From positions 1 to 64,000 of the forward strand of contig DASTMB010000003.1 of NCBI GenBank assembly GCA_035714365.1: DNA of 64,000 bases. Reading direction: 5' to 3'. Both the position numbers and the translations under genes were made by a program. Positions within the stretch are counted from its first letter, which is position 1, and each line of letters starts with the position of its first letter. Source of the stretch: Mycobacteriales bacterium. GTDB lineage: Bacteria; Actinomycetota; Actinomycetes; BP-191. Under the pieces are notes generated by a model. The model did not search any database. It was not told the DNA's origin and worked only from the letters and a program-made list of their open reading frames with translations. Below are positions 1-8,588 of this stretch, piece after piece.

Positions 1-864
1 GACCCGGGGGCGGTGCGCGCGGCGCCCGGCGCGGTCGTCGCGACGGCGCCGCTGGCGAGCGGCGCGCCGGTCGCCGTCGTCGCGACCGGCGTGCGGCACC
101 GGCCGCTGCTCGACGCCGTCGCGGCCCGCGTCGCCGCCACGATCGACCGGGACCGGCTGCTCGCCGAGTCGCGCGAGCGCGAGCTGCTCGAGCAGACCGA
201 ACGCCAGCGCCGCGCGCTCGTCAGCGCCGTCTCGCACGACCTGCGCACGCCGCTGTCGGCGATCAAGGCGTCGGCGGCGGCGCTGACCCAGCCGGACGTC
301 GGCGCGCCCGCGCGCGCCGAGCTGGCCGCGTCCATCGGCGTCGAGGTGGACCGGCTGGACCGGATCGTGCGCAACCTGCTCGACCTCGGCCGGATCGAGA
401 GCGGCCGCCTCGTCGCCCGGCCCGAGCCGATCCCCGTGGACGAGCTGGTCGGCAGCGTGCTCGCCCGGCTCCGGCCGCACCTGCGCGAACGCCGTGTCGA
501 GATCTCGGTGCCGTCCGACCTGCCGCCCGCGCTGGTCGACCCGGTGCAGGGCGCGCAGGTCGTCGCGAACCTGGTCGAGAACGTCATCGCCCACACGCCG
601 TTGAACGCCGGCCTCATCGTCCGCGCCGCCGCCCGCGACGGGCGGGTGACGTTGCGGGTCGCGGACGAGGGGCCGGGCATCCCGGAGCACGAGCACGCGC
701 GGGTGTTCGAGCGGTTCGCCCGCGGCCCCGGCGCCGGCCCCGGCTCCGGGCTCGGGCTGGCCATCGCCCGCGCCTACGCCGAGGCGAACGGCGGCGGCCT
801 CGCGATCGCGCCGTCCGGCGGCGTGGGGACGGCGTTCGAGCTGTGGCTGCCGGTGGCGTCGTGA
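1..864 (+). CDS. kdpD: KdpD-type sensor histidine kinase, C-terminal part (cut by window edge)
   Basis: The frame is open to base 1, so the gene starts outside the window; the GTG at 13 is internal. What remains is the end of a probable GAF-type sensor domain, then the dimerisation/phosphoacceptor helix (VSHDLRTPLSA, His codon at 235-237), the N box (NLVENVIAH), the G1 box (DEGPGIP) and the G2 box (GSGLGLAIA). The stretch LDRIVRNLLDLGRIESG is typical of KdpD. It should autophosphorylate and pass phosphate to the adjacent regulator, whose start overlaps this stop (GTGA). No kdpFABC pump genes are visible here, but potassium transport genes follow directly. The membrane and Usp/KdpD sensor domains cannot be seen. 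Confidence 0.88.
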   Translation, partial: DPGAVRAAPGAVVATAPLASGAPVAVVATGVRHRPLLDAVAARVAATIDRDRLLAESRERELLEQTERQRRALVSAVSHDLRTPLSAIKASAAALTQPDVGAPARAELAASIGVEVDRLDRIVRNLLDLGRIESGRLVARPEPIPVDELVGSVLARLRPHLRERRVEISVPSDLPPALVDPVQGAQVVANLVENVIAHTPLNAGLIVRAAARDGRVTLRVADEGPGIPEHEHARVFERFARGPGAGPGSGLGLAIARAYAEANGGGLAIAPSGGVGTAFELWLPVAS

Positions 865-1559
865 CCGGGCGGCTGGTGCTCGTCGTCGACGACGAGGTGC
901 ACATCCGCAACGCGCTCCGTACCCGGCTCACCAGCGCCGGCTACCGCGTCGCGGACACCGGCACCGGCACCGACGCCGTCGCGCTGGCCGCCACCGGCGA
1001 CGTGGCCGTGGTGATCCTCGACATGGGGCTGCCGGACCTCGACGGGCCGGAGGTCGTGCGGCGCATCCGGGCGTTCTCGCGGGTGCCGATCGTCGTGCTC
1101 TCGGTGCTGGACAGCGACCGCGACAAGATCAGCGCGCTGGACGAGGGGGCGGACGACTACGTCACCAAGCCGTTCTCGCTGGACGAGCTGCTGGCCCGCG
1201 TCCGCGCCGCGATCCGCCGGGCCGAGGCGCCGCCGCCGGGGGCGCCCGCGCGGCTGCGCGTCGGCCGCCTCACCGTCGACCTCGGCCTGCGCGCGGTGAC
1301 CGTCGACGGCGAGCCGGTGCGGCTCACGGCGACGCAGTGGGCGTTGCTGGAGCAGTTCGTCGCCAACCCCGGCAAGCTGCTGACGCGGAGCTGGCTGATC
1401 GCGCACGTCTGGGGCTCCACCCACGGCAGCGAGGCCAGTGCGCTGCGCCTCTACGTCTCGCACCTGCGCCGGCTGATCGAGACCGAGCCGGCCGACCCGC
1501 GGCACCTGCTGACCGAGGTCGGCGCCGGCTACCGCCTGGTCGGCGTCGAGGCGTTCTAG
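861..1559 (+). CDS. kdpE: KdpE-type OmpR-family response regulator
   Basis: Response regulator of 232 residues. The receiver domain (residues 5-118) has the acidic pocket D10-D11, phosphoacceptor D54 (ILDMGLPDLDG) and K103 (TKPF). The winged-helix DNA-binding domain (about 130-230) contains LTATQWALLEQFV and the LRLYVSHLRR recognition helix, both KdpE-like. I chose the GTG at 861 because it gives the usual VLVVDDE N-terminus and a 4-base GTGA overlap with the kinase stop; an upstream GTG at 843 would add six residues. The overlap indicates translational coupling. It probably controls potassium uptake genes, possibly including the convergent transporter at 1565-3505, but I see no operator. Confidence 0.9.
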   Translation: MTGRLVLVVDDEVHIRNALRTRLTSAGYRVADTGTGTDAVALAATGDVAVVILDMGLPDLDGPEVVRRIRAFSRVPIVVLSVLDSDRDKISALDEGADDYVTKPFSLDELLARVRAAIRRAEAPPPGAPARLRVGRLTVDLGLRAVTVDGEPVRLTATQWALLEQFVANPGKLLTRSWLIAHVWGSTHGSEASALRLYVSHLRRLIETEPADPRHLLTEVGAGYRLVGVEAF

Positions 1560-1564
1560 CTCGG

Positions 1565-3505
1565 CTACTCGACGGACTTCGCCGGGCCGGCGGGGGCGCC
1601 GACCGTGGCGTCGACGGTCGCCTCCGGCTCGGGCGAGGAGGACAGGTGCCACGGCACCGACGTCACCATCACGCCCGGCTGGAACAGCAGGAACGCCTTG
1701 ATCCGCAGCGCCGACTGGTTGTGCAGGAGCTGCTCCCACCACTTGCCGACGACGTACTCCGGGATCACGACGGTGACGACGTCGCGCTCGCCGCCGTCCT
1801 GGCGCAGGCGGCGGACGTAGTCGAGGACCGGCTTGGTGACCTCGCGGAACGGCGACGCCACGACGCGCAGCGGCACGTCCACGCCCGCCGCGTCCCACGC
1901 CTCGGTGAGCCGCCGCGTCTCGTCCGGATCGACCTCGACGGCGAGCGCGGTGAGCGTGTGCGGCTTGATCGCCTTGGCGTAGTTGAGGGCGCGCAACGTC
2001 GGGTTGTGGAGCTGGGAGACGAGCACCACGGCGTGGTTGCGGGCGGGCAGCACCGGGCGGGTCGAGGCGAGCCGCAGCTCGGCCGCCACGCGCTCGTAGT
2101 GGCGGCTGATCCCCTTCATGATCGTGAACAGGATCGGCATGCCGACGACGACGATCCACGCGCCCTTGCGGAACTTCGAGATGAGCACGATCACGAGCAC
2201 GATGCCGGTCGTGACCGAGCCGACCATGTTGATCGCGCGCGAGCGCATGATCCGGCCGCGGTCGGCGGTGGGGTCGTCGCGCAGCTTGCGGTTCCACCGG
2301 CGGACCATGCCGAACTGGCCGAGCGTGAACGACACGAACACGCCGACGATGTAGAGCTGGATCAGGTGCGTGACCTCGGCGTCGTAGACGACGACGAGCA
2401 GCGACGCGAACAGCGCCAGCGCGACGATGCCGTTGGAGAACACCAGCCGGTCGCCGCGGTTGTGGAGCTGGCGCGGCAGGTACCGGTCCTGGGCGAGGAT
2501 CGAGGCGAGCCGCGGGAAGTCCTGGTACGCGGTGTTCGCGGCGAGCACGAGGATCGCGGCGGTGAACGTCTGCACGTAGTAGAAGCCGAGCGACTTCGCG
2601 CCGAACACCGCCCCGGCGATCTGCGCGACGACCGACCGGTGCGCCTCCTCGGAGACGTGGACGTGCGCGAGCATCGCCAGCGCGGTGATGCCGACGAACA
2701 TCGTGATCGCCAGCGAGGCCATCATCAGCAGCGTCTTCGCGGCGTTCTCCGACTGCGGCTTCTTGAACGCGGGGACGCCGTTGGCGATCGCCTCGACGCC
2801 GGTCAGCGCGGTGCAGCCGGACGAGAACGCCCGCAGGATCAGGAAGATCCCGAACCACTGCCCGGCATGCTCGGCGTGCAGCGGCAGGGTCGAGCTCTCG
2901 GCGACCAGGCCGCCGCCCGTCGCGGCCTTGACGAAGCCCACGACGAGCAGCGCGAAGATGCCGACGACGAAGCCGTACGTCGGGATCGCGAAGAACGTGC
3001 CCGACTCCTTGACACCGCGCAGGTTCATGATCGTGATGAACACGATGAAGCCGAGCGCGATCGCCACCCGATGGTGGATGAGCGAGGGCACGGCCGAGTA
3101 GATGGCGTAGACGCCGGCGGAGATCGACACCGCCACGGTGAGGACGTAGTCGATCATCAGCGCGCTCGCGGCGACCAGGCCGGCGTTGTGGCTGACGTTC
3201 TCGTGGGCGACGACGTAGTCGCCGCCGCCGCTCGGGTACTCGCGGACGGTCTGCCGGTACGACGCCGTGATGACCATGAACAGCAGCACGACGCCGGCGG
3301 CGATCGCCGGCGTGGAGGCGAGGTAGGACAGGCCGCCCGCGCCGAGGACGATCAGCACCTCCTCGGTGGCGTACGAGACCGAGGACAGGGCGTCGCTGGA
3401 GAAGACGGGGAGCGCCAGCTTCTTCGGCAGCAGGGTGTGACCCATGTCCTCGCTGCGAATAGGCCGGCCGACGAAGATCCGCTTCGGCACGTCCAGGAGA
3501 CCCAT
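1565..3505 (-). CDS. KimA-like potassium/APC-superfamily transporter
   Basis: Integral membrane protein of 646 residues with about 12 hydrophobic segments, then a cytoplasmic C-terminal domain of roughly 170 residues. The N-terminus (RIFVGRPI, then SSDALSSVSYATEE, then SYRQTVREYPSGGG) closely resembles my recollection of Bacillus subtilis KimA (YdaO), a high-affinity K+/H+ symporter of the KUP group in the APC superfamily. Actinobacterial relatives are usually annotated as amino-acid permeases. In Mycobacterium tuberculosis a similar gene (Rv2690c) lies divergent from ceoBC, the same arrangement as here. ATG at 3505 starts MGLLDVPKR; longer upstream extensions run into the opposite gene. Substrate is inferred from similarity and context. 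Confidence 0.85.
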   Translation of the reverse strand: MGLLDVPKRIFVGRPIRSEDMGHTLLPKKLALPVFSSDALSSVSYATEEVLIVLGAGGLSYLASTPAIAAGVVLLFMVITASYRQTVREYPSGGGDYVVAHENVSHNAGLVAASALMIDYVLTVAVSISAGVYAIYSAVPSLIHHRVAIALGFIVFITIMNLRGVKESGTFFAIPTYGFVVGIFALLVVGFVKAATGGGLVAESSTLPLHAEHAGQWFGIFLILRAFSSGCTALTGVEAIANGVPAFKKPQSENAAKTLLMMASLAITMFVGITALAMLAHVHVSEEAHRSVVAQIAGAVFGAKSLGFYYVQTFTAAILVLAANTAYQDFPRLASILAQDRYLPRQLHNRGDRLVFSNGIVALALFASLLVVVYDAEVTHLIQLYIVGVFVSFTLGQFGMVRRWNRKLRDDPTADRGRIMRSRAINMVGSVTTGIVLVIVLISKFRKGAWIVVVGMPILFTIMKGISRHYERVAAELRLASTRPVLPARNHAVVLVSQLHNPTLRALNYAKAIKPHTLTALAVEVDPDETRRLTEAWDAAGVDVPLRVVASPFREVTKPVLDYVRRLRQDGGERDVVTVVIPEYVVGKWWEQLLHNQSALRIKAFLLFQPGVMVTSVPWHLSSSPEPEATVDATVGAPAGPAKSVE

Positions 3506-3586
3506 GGCAGGCGATGCTATCCGCCGGGGAAACGCCCGCGCGCCCGGTGTAGCGTTGCGGCGCCCGCTCGCGAGGAGGACTGCCAG

Positions 3587-4252
3587 GTGCACGTCGTGAT
3601 CATGGGCTGCGGCCGCGTCGGCTCGACGCTGGCGCTGCGGCTGGAGCAGCTCGGCCACTCGGTCGCGATCGTCGACCGGGACGCCGGGGCGTTCCGCCGC
3701 CTGCCGAAGGACTTCACCGGCCGGTCCGTCGTCGGCGTCGGCTTCGACCGCGAGACGCTCGTCGAGGCGGGCATCGAGCAGGCCGAGGCGTTCGCCGCCG
3801 TCAGCAACGGCGACAACTCCAACATCATCAGCGCGCGCGTCGCCCGCGAGCAGTTCGGCGTCGAGCACGTCGCCGCGCGCATCTACGACCCGCGCCGCGC
3901 CGAGGTCTACCAGCGGCTCGGCATCCCGACCGTTGCGACGGTGAAGTGGACCGCCGACCAGGTGCTGCGGCGGCTGCTCCCCGCGGCCGCCGACGACGAG
4001 TGGACCGACCCGTCGGGCCGCGTCTGCGTCGCGCAGATCGACGTGCCCTCGTCCTGGGTCGGGCGGCGCTACTCCGAGCTGGAGAACGCCGCCGGCGCCC
4101 GCGTCGCCTGCCTCACCCGGCTCGGCATCGGGCAGCTCCCGGTGAAGGACACCGTGGTCCAGGAGGGCGACATCGTGCACTTCGCGCTCGTGCGCGAGCA
4201 GCTCGCGACCGTCGAGGCGGCCGTCACCGGCGGGCCGGAAGGGGCGCACTGA
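3587..4252 (+). CDS. TrkA/Ktr-family RCK potassium channel regulatory protein (CeoB-like)
   Basis: Cytosolic RCK protein of 221 residues. An N-terminal Rossmann RCK_N domain (VVIMGCGRVGSTLA at residues 3-16, acidic VDRD at about 35) binds NAD(H)/ATP-type nucleotides, and an RCK_C domain follows from about residue 140 (EGDIVHFALV near the end). It gates a potassium transporter. GTG at 3587 follows GAGGAGG by about eight bases and gives the canonical N-terminus. Its stop overlaps the next gene (TGATG), so the two RCK proteins are coupled. Pairing of two small RCK genes matches mycobacterial ceoB-ceoC. The divergent KimA-like gene lies 81 bases away. Confidence 0.92.
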   Translation: MHVVIMGCGRVGSTLALRLEQLGHSVAIVDRDAGAFRRLPKDFTGRSVVGVGFDRETLVEAGIEQAEAFAAVSNGDNSNIISARVAREQFGVEHVAARIYDPRRAEVYQRLGIPTVATVKWTADQVLRRLLPAAADDEWTDPSGRVCVAQIDVPSSWVGRRYSELENAAGARVACLTRLGIGQLPVKDTVVQEGDIVHFALVREQLATVEAAVTGGPEGAH

Positions 4253-4920
4253 TGCGGATCGTCATCGCCGGCGCGGGGAACGTCGGGCGTTCCATCGCCA
4301 GCGAGCTCATCGGCAACGGCCACGACGTCCTGCTGGTGGAGAAGGAGGCGCGGGCGATCAAGGAGCACACGGTGCCCAACGCCGAGTGGCTCCTCGCCGA
4401 CGCCTGCGAGCTGTCCCAGCTCGAGAAGGCGAACCTCGAGGACTGCGCCGTCGTCGTCGCCGCCACCGGCGACGACAAGGTCAACCTCGTGGTGTCGCTG
4501 CTCGCCAAGACGGAGTTCGGCGTCCCGCGCGTCGTCGCCCGGGTCAACCACCCGAAGAACGAGTGGCTGTTCAACGAGGGCTGGGGCGTCGACGTCTCCG
4601 TCTCCACGCCGCGCATGCTGACCGCGCTGGTCGAGGAGGCCGTGACGGTCGGCGACCTGGTGCGGCTGATGACGTTCGAGCAGGGCCAGGCGTCGCTGTC
4701 CGAGCTGCGGCTGGCCGACGACTCCCCCATCCTCGGCAAGACCGTCGGCGAGGTGGCGTGGCCGCCGGACAGCGCGCTCGTCGCCGTGCTGCGCGAGGGC
4801 CGGGTGCTCGTGCCGGCGCCGCAGATGCCGTTGGAGGCGGGCGACGAGCTGCTCGTCGTGGCGACCGCCGACCGCGACGCCGAGCTCGACGCGCTGCTGT
4901 CGAAGCCGGGGCCGGGCTAG
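4252..4920 (+). CDS. TrkA/Ktr-family RCK potassium channel regulatory protein (CeoC-like)
   Basis: Second RCK protein of the pair, 222 residues. It starts MRIVIAGAGNVGRSIA, a classic GxGxxG dinucleotide fold, with a conserved glutamate (LVEKE) where the ribose hydroxyls bind and ATGDDKVN at about residue 78. RCK_C occupies roughly residues 135-220 (LEAGDELLVVATA). The ATG overlaps the upstream TGA, so its expression is tied to the first RCK gene, and the two products probably form hetero- or homo-oligomeric rings on a transporter. The last four bases overlap the convergent kinase-like gene. Confidence 0.92.
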   Translation: MRIVIAGAGNVGRSIASELIGNGHDVLLVEKEARAIKEHTVPNAEWLLADACELSQLEKANLEDCAVVVAATGDDKVNLVVSLLAKTEFGVPRVVARVNHPKNEWLFNEGWGVDVSVSTPRMLTALVEEAVTVGDLVRLMTFEQGQASLSELRLADDSPILGKTVGEVAWPPDSALVAVLREGRVLVPAPQMPLEAGDELLVVATADRDAELDALLSKPGPG

Positions 4921-5654
4921 GGCTCCACGGCGCGCACCTCGGCGAGCCGTCTCTTCGAGTGGTCGTCGTCCCAGCAGACCGCCGCCTCCCAGGCGGCCGA
5001 CGCCTGCGACGCGACGTCGTACGCGGCCTCGTCCAGGCCGGCGGCGTTGTGCGGCCGCACCAGGTCGAGGTCGGGGACGTCGACGTGCGCCTCGTCCCAG
5101 TCGATCAGCGCGACCCGGTCGGCGGTCACGAGGACGTTGCGCGGGTTCGGGTCGCCGTGGACGACGCAGGTCGCCCGCCCGGCGAGCCGCGCCCACGCCG
5201 CCCGGCACCGGGCGACGGCCTCGGGCGGCATCGCGCCGAGGTCGACCTTGGTGCCGGTGTCCGCGCGCAGCAGGTCGGTGGACGAGCGCCAGCCCGGGCG
5301 TTGCGGCCAGCCCGCCGTCAGCCGGTGCAGCTCGCGCAGCGTGTCCGCGACGCGGCGCCAGTCGGCCGCCGTCTCCGGCGGCCCGCCGTCGACCCAGGTC
5401 ATCACCACCAACCCGTCCGCGAAGAGCCGGCCGTCGGTCGTGGGGACCGGCACCGGCACGGTCAGGCCGACCCGGTCGAGGTGGCGGAGCAGCGCGGTCT
5501 CCCAGGCGAGGTCGGCGTCGCTGCGGCGGCCGAGCCGGGCCACCCGCAGGTGCCCGTCGACGCGCACGGTCCACACGTCGTTGGCGACGCCGCCGGCGAG
5601 GGGCTCGACGCGGGCGGCGTCGTCGCCCCACCGGGCGAGCGCCGCCCAGCCCAC
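4917..5654 (-). CDS. Aminoglycoside phosphotransferase-family (APH/choline kinase-like) protein
   Basis: Protein of 245 residues with the APH fold. The catalytic loop is HGDPNPRNVL (H166, D168) and the metal-binding aspartate lies in IDWDEAHVDVPDLDL (D185). The N-lobe begins with a glycine-rich LAGGVANDVW. Length and motifs fit small-molecule kinases of actinobacteria that act on unknown metabolites; nothing ties it to antibiotic resistance. GTG at 5654 is two bases from the stop of the OB-fold gene upstream, so both are probably co-transcribed. The 3' end overlaps the RCK gene by four bases tail to tail. Confidence 0.82.
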   Translation of the reverse strand: MGWAALARWGDDAARVEPLAGGVANDVWTVRVDGHLRVARLGRRSDADLAWETALLRHLDRVGLTVPVPVPTTDGRLFADGLVVMTWVDGGPPETAADWRRVADTLRELHRLTAGWPQRPGWRSSTDLLRADTGTKVDLGAMPPEAVARCRAAWARLAGRATCVVHGDPNPRNVLVTADRVALIDWDEAHVDVPDLDLVRPHNAAGLDEAAYDVASQASAAWEAAVCWDDDHSKRRLAEVRAVEP

Positions 5655-5656
5655 CG

Positions 5657-6031
5657 TCAGTCGGACTTCGGCGGGAGCAGGCGGTACGCCGGGTTGTAGA
5701 TCGTGCGCCGGCCGGCGCTGGTGCCGAGGCGGCCGTCGACGACGATGCTCGCGCCCGGGCGGATGCCGGCGATGCGGCGGCGGCCGAGCCAGACGACGTA
5801 GGCGGTGGCGGTGCCGTCGTACAGCTCCGCCTCCAGCGCCGGCACCCCGCCGCGCGGCCGCAGCGTGACGCTCTGCAACGTGCCCTGCAGGCAGACGCGG
5901 GAGCGTTCGGGCGCGGTGGCGATGGGGCAGGCGCCGACGTCCTCGGTGCGCCCGGCCAGCTCCGCGGCGACCAGCTCGTCGTCGTCCGCCGTGAGCCGCC
6001 GCAGCGCGCGGCGGAACCGTCCGTCAGGCAT
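5657..6031 (-). CDS. OB-fold nucleic-acid-binding domain protein
   Basis: Small protein of 124 residues. Residues about 45-118 form an OB-fold beta barrel of the tRNA-anticodon/RecG-wedge type (VCLQGTLQSVTLRP, then LEAELYDGTATAYVVWLG, then SIVVDGRLG). In many actinobacteria a protein of this kind is encoded near DUF3710, dut, DUF3159 and the TrkA pair; here it lies between the TrkA pair and ccdA. The family function is unknown, and nucleic-acid binding is inferred from the fold only. ATG at 6031 gives a compact start. Confidence 0.82.
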   Translation of the reverse strand: MPDGRFRRALRRLTADDDELVAAELAGRTEDVGACPIATAPERSRVCLQGTLQSVTLRPRGGVPALEAELYDGTATAYVVWLGRRRIAGIRPGASIVVDGRLGTSAGRRTIYNPAYRLLPPKSD

Positions 6032-6041
6032 GGGCGCGAGC

Positions 6042-6695
6042 CTACGTCACGACGCCCGCGAGGCGGCTCGCCAGGTGCCCGTACGCGCCCGTCACGAGCA
6101 GCAGCCCCAACGCCGCCAGCAGCACGCCGCCGACCACGCTGGCGACGCGCGACACCCGCGCCAGCCGCCGCGCCAGCCCCGGCCAGGCCGTCACCGCGCA
6201 GGCGGCCGCGACGAACGGCACGCCGAGCCCGAGCGAGTACGCACCGAGCAGCACGCCGCCGCGCACCGACCCGCCGCGCACGGCGGTGACGGTGAGGACC
6301 GCGCCGAGGAACGGCCCGACGCACGGCGTGAACGCCGTCCCGCTCACCAGCCCCAGCGCGAACGGCGCCGTCCCCGCGACCCGCCGCGCCGGCAGCCGGG
6401 CGAGCAGCCCGAGCCGCGGCTCGGCGAGCAGCAGCGCCGCGAACGCGAGCACCACGACGCCGCCGAGGCGTTGCGCGGTGCCGCCGGGGGCGCGGACGGC
6501 GCGGCCGAACGACCCGGCGGCGATGCCGAGCGCGACGAACACGACGGTGAACCCGAGCACGTAGAGCAGCGCGGCCGGGACGAGGCGGCGGCCGGTGGAC
6601 AGGACGGCGACGTAGGCGGGCAGCAGCGGCACCGTGCACGGCGCGAGGAACGACAGCACCCCGAACCCGAACGCCACCACGAGCGCGAGCGCCAC
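6042..6695 (-). CDS. ccdA: CcdA/DsbD-family thiol-disulfide transmembrane electron carrier
   Basis: Membrane protein of 217 residues with six predicted transmembrane helices. The two redox cysteines of the family are present: C20 in FLAPCTVPLLP and C125 in FTPCVGPFL, each followed by a helix-breaking proline. CcdA moves electrons from cytoplasmic thioredoxin to extracytoplasmic thioredoxin-like partners. The partner is almost certainly the TlpA-like protein encoded four bases upstream (6700-7779). In mycobacteria the two are fused as DipZ; here they are separate. GTG at 6695. Confidence 0.92.
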   Translation of the reverse strand: MALALVVAFGFGVLSFLAPCTVPLLPAYVAVLSTGRRLVPAALLYVLGFTVVFVALGIAAGSFGRAVRAPGGTAQRLGGVVVLAFAALLLAEPRLGLLARLPARRVAGTAPFALGLVSGTAFTPCVGPFLGAVLTVTAVRGGSVRGGVLLGAYSLGLGVPFVAAACAVTAWPGLARRLARVSRVASVVGGVLLAALGLLLVTGAYGHLASRLAGVVT

Positions 6696-6699
6696 CGCG

Positions 6700-7779
6700 T
6701 CACCCGCCGAACGTGAACGTGAACCACCGCAGCCCGGGCGCGGTCGCGACCAGGTCCAGCCGCTCCCCGGTCACCCGTGCCGGGCCGGTGACGAGGTGGT
6801 ACAGGTCGTCCGCGGCGACGTCGACGTAGGTCCGCCCGCCGGCCTCGCGGACGTCCCGCCCCCGCCGGGCCACCGGCACCGGCGCGCCGTCCAGCCGCAC
6901 CTCGACGCGCTGCCGCGCGGTGCTGCCCGCCGGCGGGGCGAGGACGGCGTAGACGTCCTTCGCGTCGAACGCCAGCCGCACCCGCGCGCCGGGCGCCGCG
7001 GCGGCGACGTACTCCGCGCCGCCGGTGAAGCGGCCGGTCAGCCGGACCGTCGTCCCGCCGTGGTCGGTCACGTCGCGCGTCTCGCCGTCGCGCAGGTACC
7101 CGCCGCGCTCGGCGCCGAGGTACTGCTCCGGCGTCAACGGCTGCGCGCCGGGCGCGCGCTGCACGTCGCCGACCCGCGCCTCCCCCGGGTCGCCGCCGCC
7201 CTCGGCGAGCAGCCCGCGCAGCGCGTTCTCGATCTCGGTGTCGCCGCCCTCGCCGACGTGCGTGACGCGGATGCGGCCCGACCTGTCGACCAGGTAGTCG
7301 GCGGGCCAGTACGAGTTGCGGAACGCGTCCCACGCCGCGCGGTCCGGGTCCTCGGCCACCGGCCAGGTGACGTCCAGCGCGCGGACGGCGCGGGCGACGT
7401 TGTCGGGGAGCTTCTCGAAGTCGAACTCCGGCGAGTGGACGCCGATCACGGTCAGCCCGCGGGCGGCGTAGGTGTCGTGCAGCGCGCGGAGGAACGGCAG
7501 CGTGCGGCGGCAGTTGACGCACGAGTACGTCCAGAAGTCGACCAGCACCACCCGCCCGCGCAGGCCGGCCATGGTCAGCGGCGGGGAGTTCAGCCACCCG
7601 GCGATGCCGGCCAGCTCCGGCGCGGGCGCCGCGTCCTCCGGCGCGACCACCTCGGCCGGGGCGGTGCCACCGCCGGCGAGGCGGGCGGCGCGGTCGGCGC
7701 CGACGGCGAGCGCGACGACGACGCTCGCGGCGACGGCCAAAGCGGCCACCGCGGCCAGGAACGCGTTGCGCCGCCTCAT
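6700..7779 (-). CDS. DipZ-type TlpA-like thioredoxin with C-terminal beta domain
   Basis: Exported membrane-anchored protein of 359 residues. A signal anchor (about 7-28) precedes a TlpA/AhpC-type thioredoxin fold (about 58-195) with the redox motif WTYSCVNCRRTLPFL (C87, C90). The SCxNC form and the following GVHSPEFDFE resemble the C-terminal half of mycobacterial DipZ. Residues about 225-359 form an extra beta-rich, carbohydrate-module-like domain, also found in DipZ proteins. It probably receives electrons from the CcdA protein next to it and reduces disulfides or sulfenic acids outside the membrane. ATG at 7779; the divergent gene starts 17 bases away. Confidence 0.88.
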   Translation of the reverse strand: MRRRNAFLAAVAALAVAASVVVALAVGADRAARLAGGGTAPAEVVAPEDAAPAPELAGIAGWLNSPPLTMAGLRGRVVLVDFWTYSCVNCRRTLPFLRALHDTYAARGLTVIGVHSPEFDFEKLPDNVARAVRALDVTWPVAEDPDRAAWDAFRNSYWPADYLVDRSGRIRVTHVGEGGDTEIENALRGLLAEGGGDPGEARVGDVQRAPGAQPLTPEQYLGAERGGYLRDGETRDVTDHGGTTVRLTGRFTGGAEYVAAAAPGARVRLAFDAKDVYAVLAPPAGSTARQRVEVRLDGAPVPVARRGRDVREAGGRTYVDVAADDLYHLVTGPARVTGERLDLVATAPGLRWFTFTFGG

Positions 7780-7796
7780 GCCGCAACAATCCCACC

Positions 7797-8588
7797 GTGC
7801 GCACCCGGCGGCTCGACGCGAACGGCGTGACCCTCGCCGTGACCGAGCGGGGCGACGAGCGCGCGCCCGCCGTCGTGGTCGCGCACGGCGTCGGCTCGAC
7901 GGGCGAGTTCGCGGCCCGGTGCTGGGCCGGCTGCGTGCGCGCCGGGTACCGGCTGGTGACGTACGACCTGCGCGGCCACGGCGCCAGCACGCCGCTCCCC
8001 GACCCGGCGGACCAGGCGCTCGCGCACCACGTCGCCGACCTCGCGGCGGTCGCCGAGACGGCCGGCGCCCGCGTCGTCGCCGGCACGTCGCTCGGCGCGC
8101 ACGTCGCCGCCGCCTACGCGAGCGCGGGCGCCCGGCTCGACGCGTTGCTGCTGGCGATCCCCGGCTGGCTCGGCAGCGGGTCGGTCACCGCCCGCGCCAA
8201 CGCCGCTGTCGCGGACGAGCTCGAACGCCACGGCGTCGCCGCCACGCTGGCCCGCATCGCCGCCGACCCGGCCGTGCCGCGCTGGGTCGTCATCGAGCTG
8301 GACCGGTCCTGGCCGGAGCACGACCCGGCGTCGCTCGTCGCCGCGCTGCGCGCGGTCGCCGCCGACGAGACGCCCGGCCTGGACGCGCTGCGCCGCGCGG
8401 CCGCCCCGGCCGGGGTGGTGGGGCTGGTGGACGACCCGGGGCACCCGTTCGCGGCCGCCGAGGCGTACGCCGCCGCGCTGCCGCGGGCCGCGCTGGAGTC
8501 GCTGACGCTCGCCGAGTGGGGCGAGCGGCGTTCGGTGCTCGGCGACGCCGCGCTCGCGGCCTGCCGGGCGGCTATCGCGTCTCGGTGA
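7797..8588 (+). CDS. Alpha/beta hydrolase
   Basis: Hydrolase of 263 residues: HGVGSTGEF oxyanion region (about 30-38), LVTYDLRGHGAS (about 53-64), nucleophile elbow GTSLGAH with Ser98. The C-terminus is short after the lid, and the catalytic His is not obvious; H196 in DDPGHPF is a poor match for position. The substrate is unknown. It is divergent from the DipZ-like gene with only 17 bases between start codons, so GTG at 7797 is probably read from a leaderless mRNA. The last 17 bases overlap the convergent DUF3710 gene. Confidence 0.8.
   Translation: MRTRRLDANGVTLAVTERGDERAPAVVVAHGVGSTGEFAARCWAGCVRAGYRLVTYDLRGHGASTPLPDPADQALAHHVADLAAVAETAGARVVAGTSLGAHVAAAYASAGARLDALLLAIPGWLGSGSVTARANAAVADELERHGVAATLARIAADPAVPRWVVIELDRSWPEHDPASLVAALRAVAADETPGLDALRRAAAPAGVVGLVDDPGHPFAAAEAYAAALPRAALESLTLAEWGERRSVLGDAALAACRAAIASR

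Noticed and set aside
774-2858. Long open frames opposite real genes, here and over most of the window
   Set aside because: They arise from the strong G/C bias at third positions: they are Arg/Ala/Gly-rich, match no family, and run antisense to genes with clear motifs.
3506-3586. Possible c-di-AMP (ydaO) riboswitch ahead of the KimA-like gene
   Set aside because: The intergenic space is 81 bases, too short for that riboswitch, and no conserved core could be seen.
4917-5654. Aminoglycoside-resistance gene
   Set aside because: Only the general APH fold is visible; the protein is in a core housekeeping context and lacks features of known resistance kinases.
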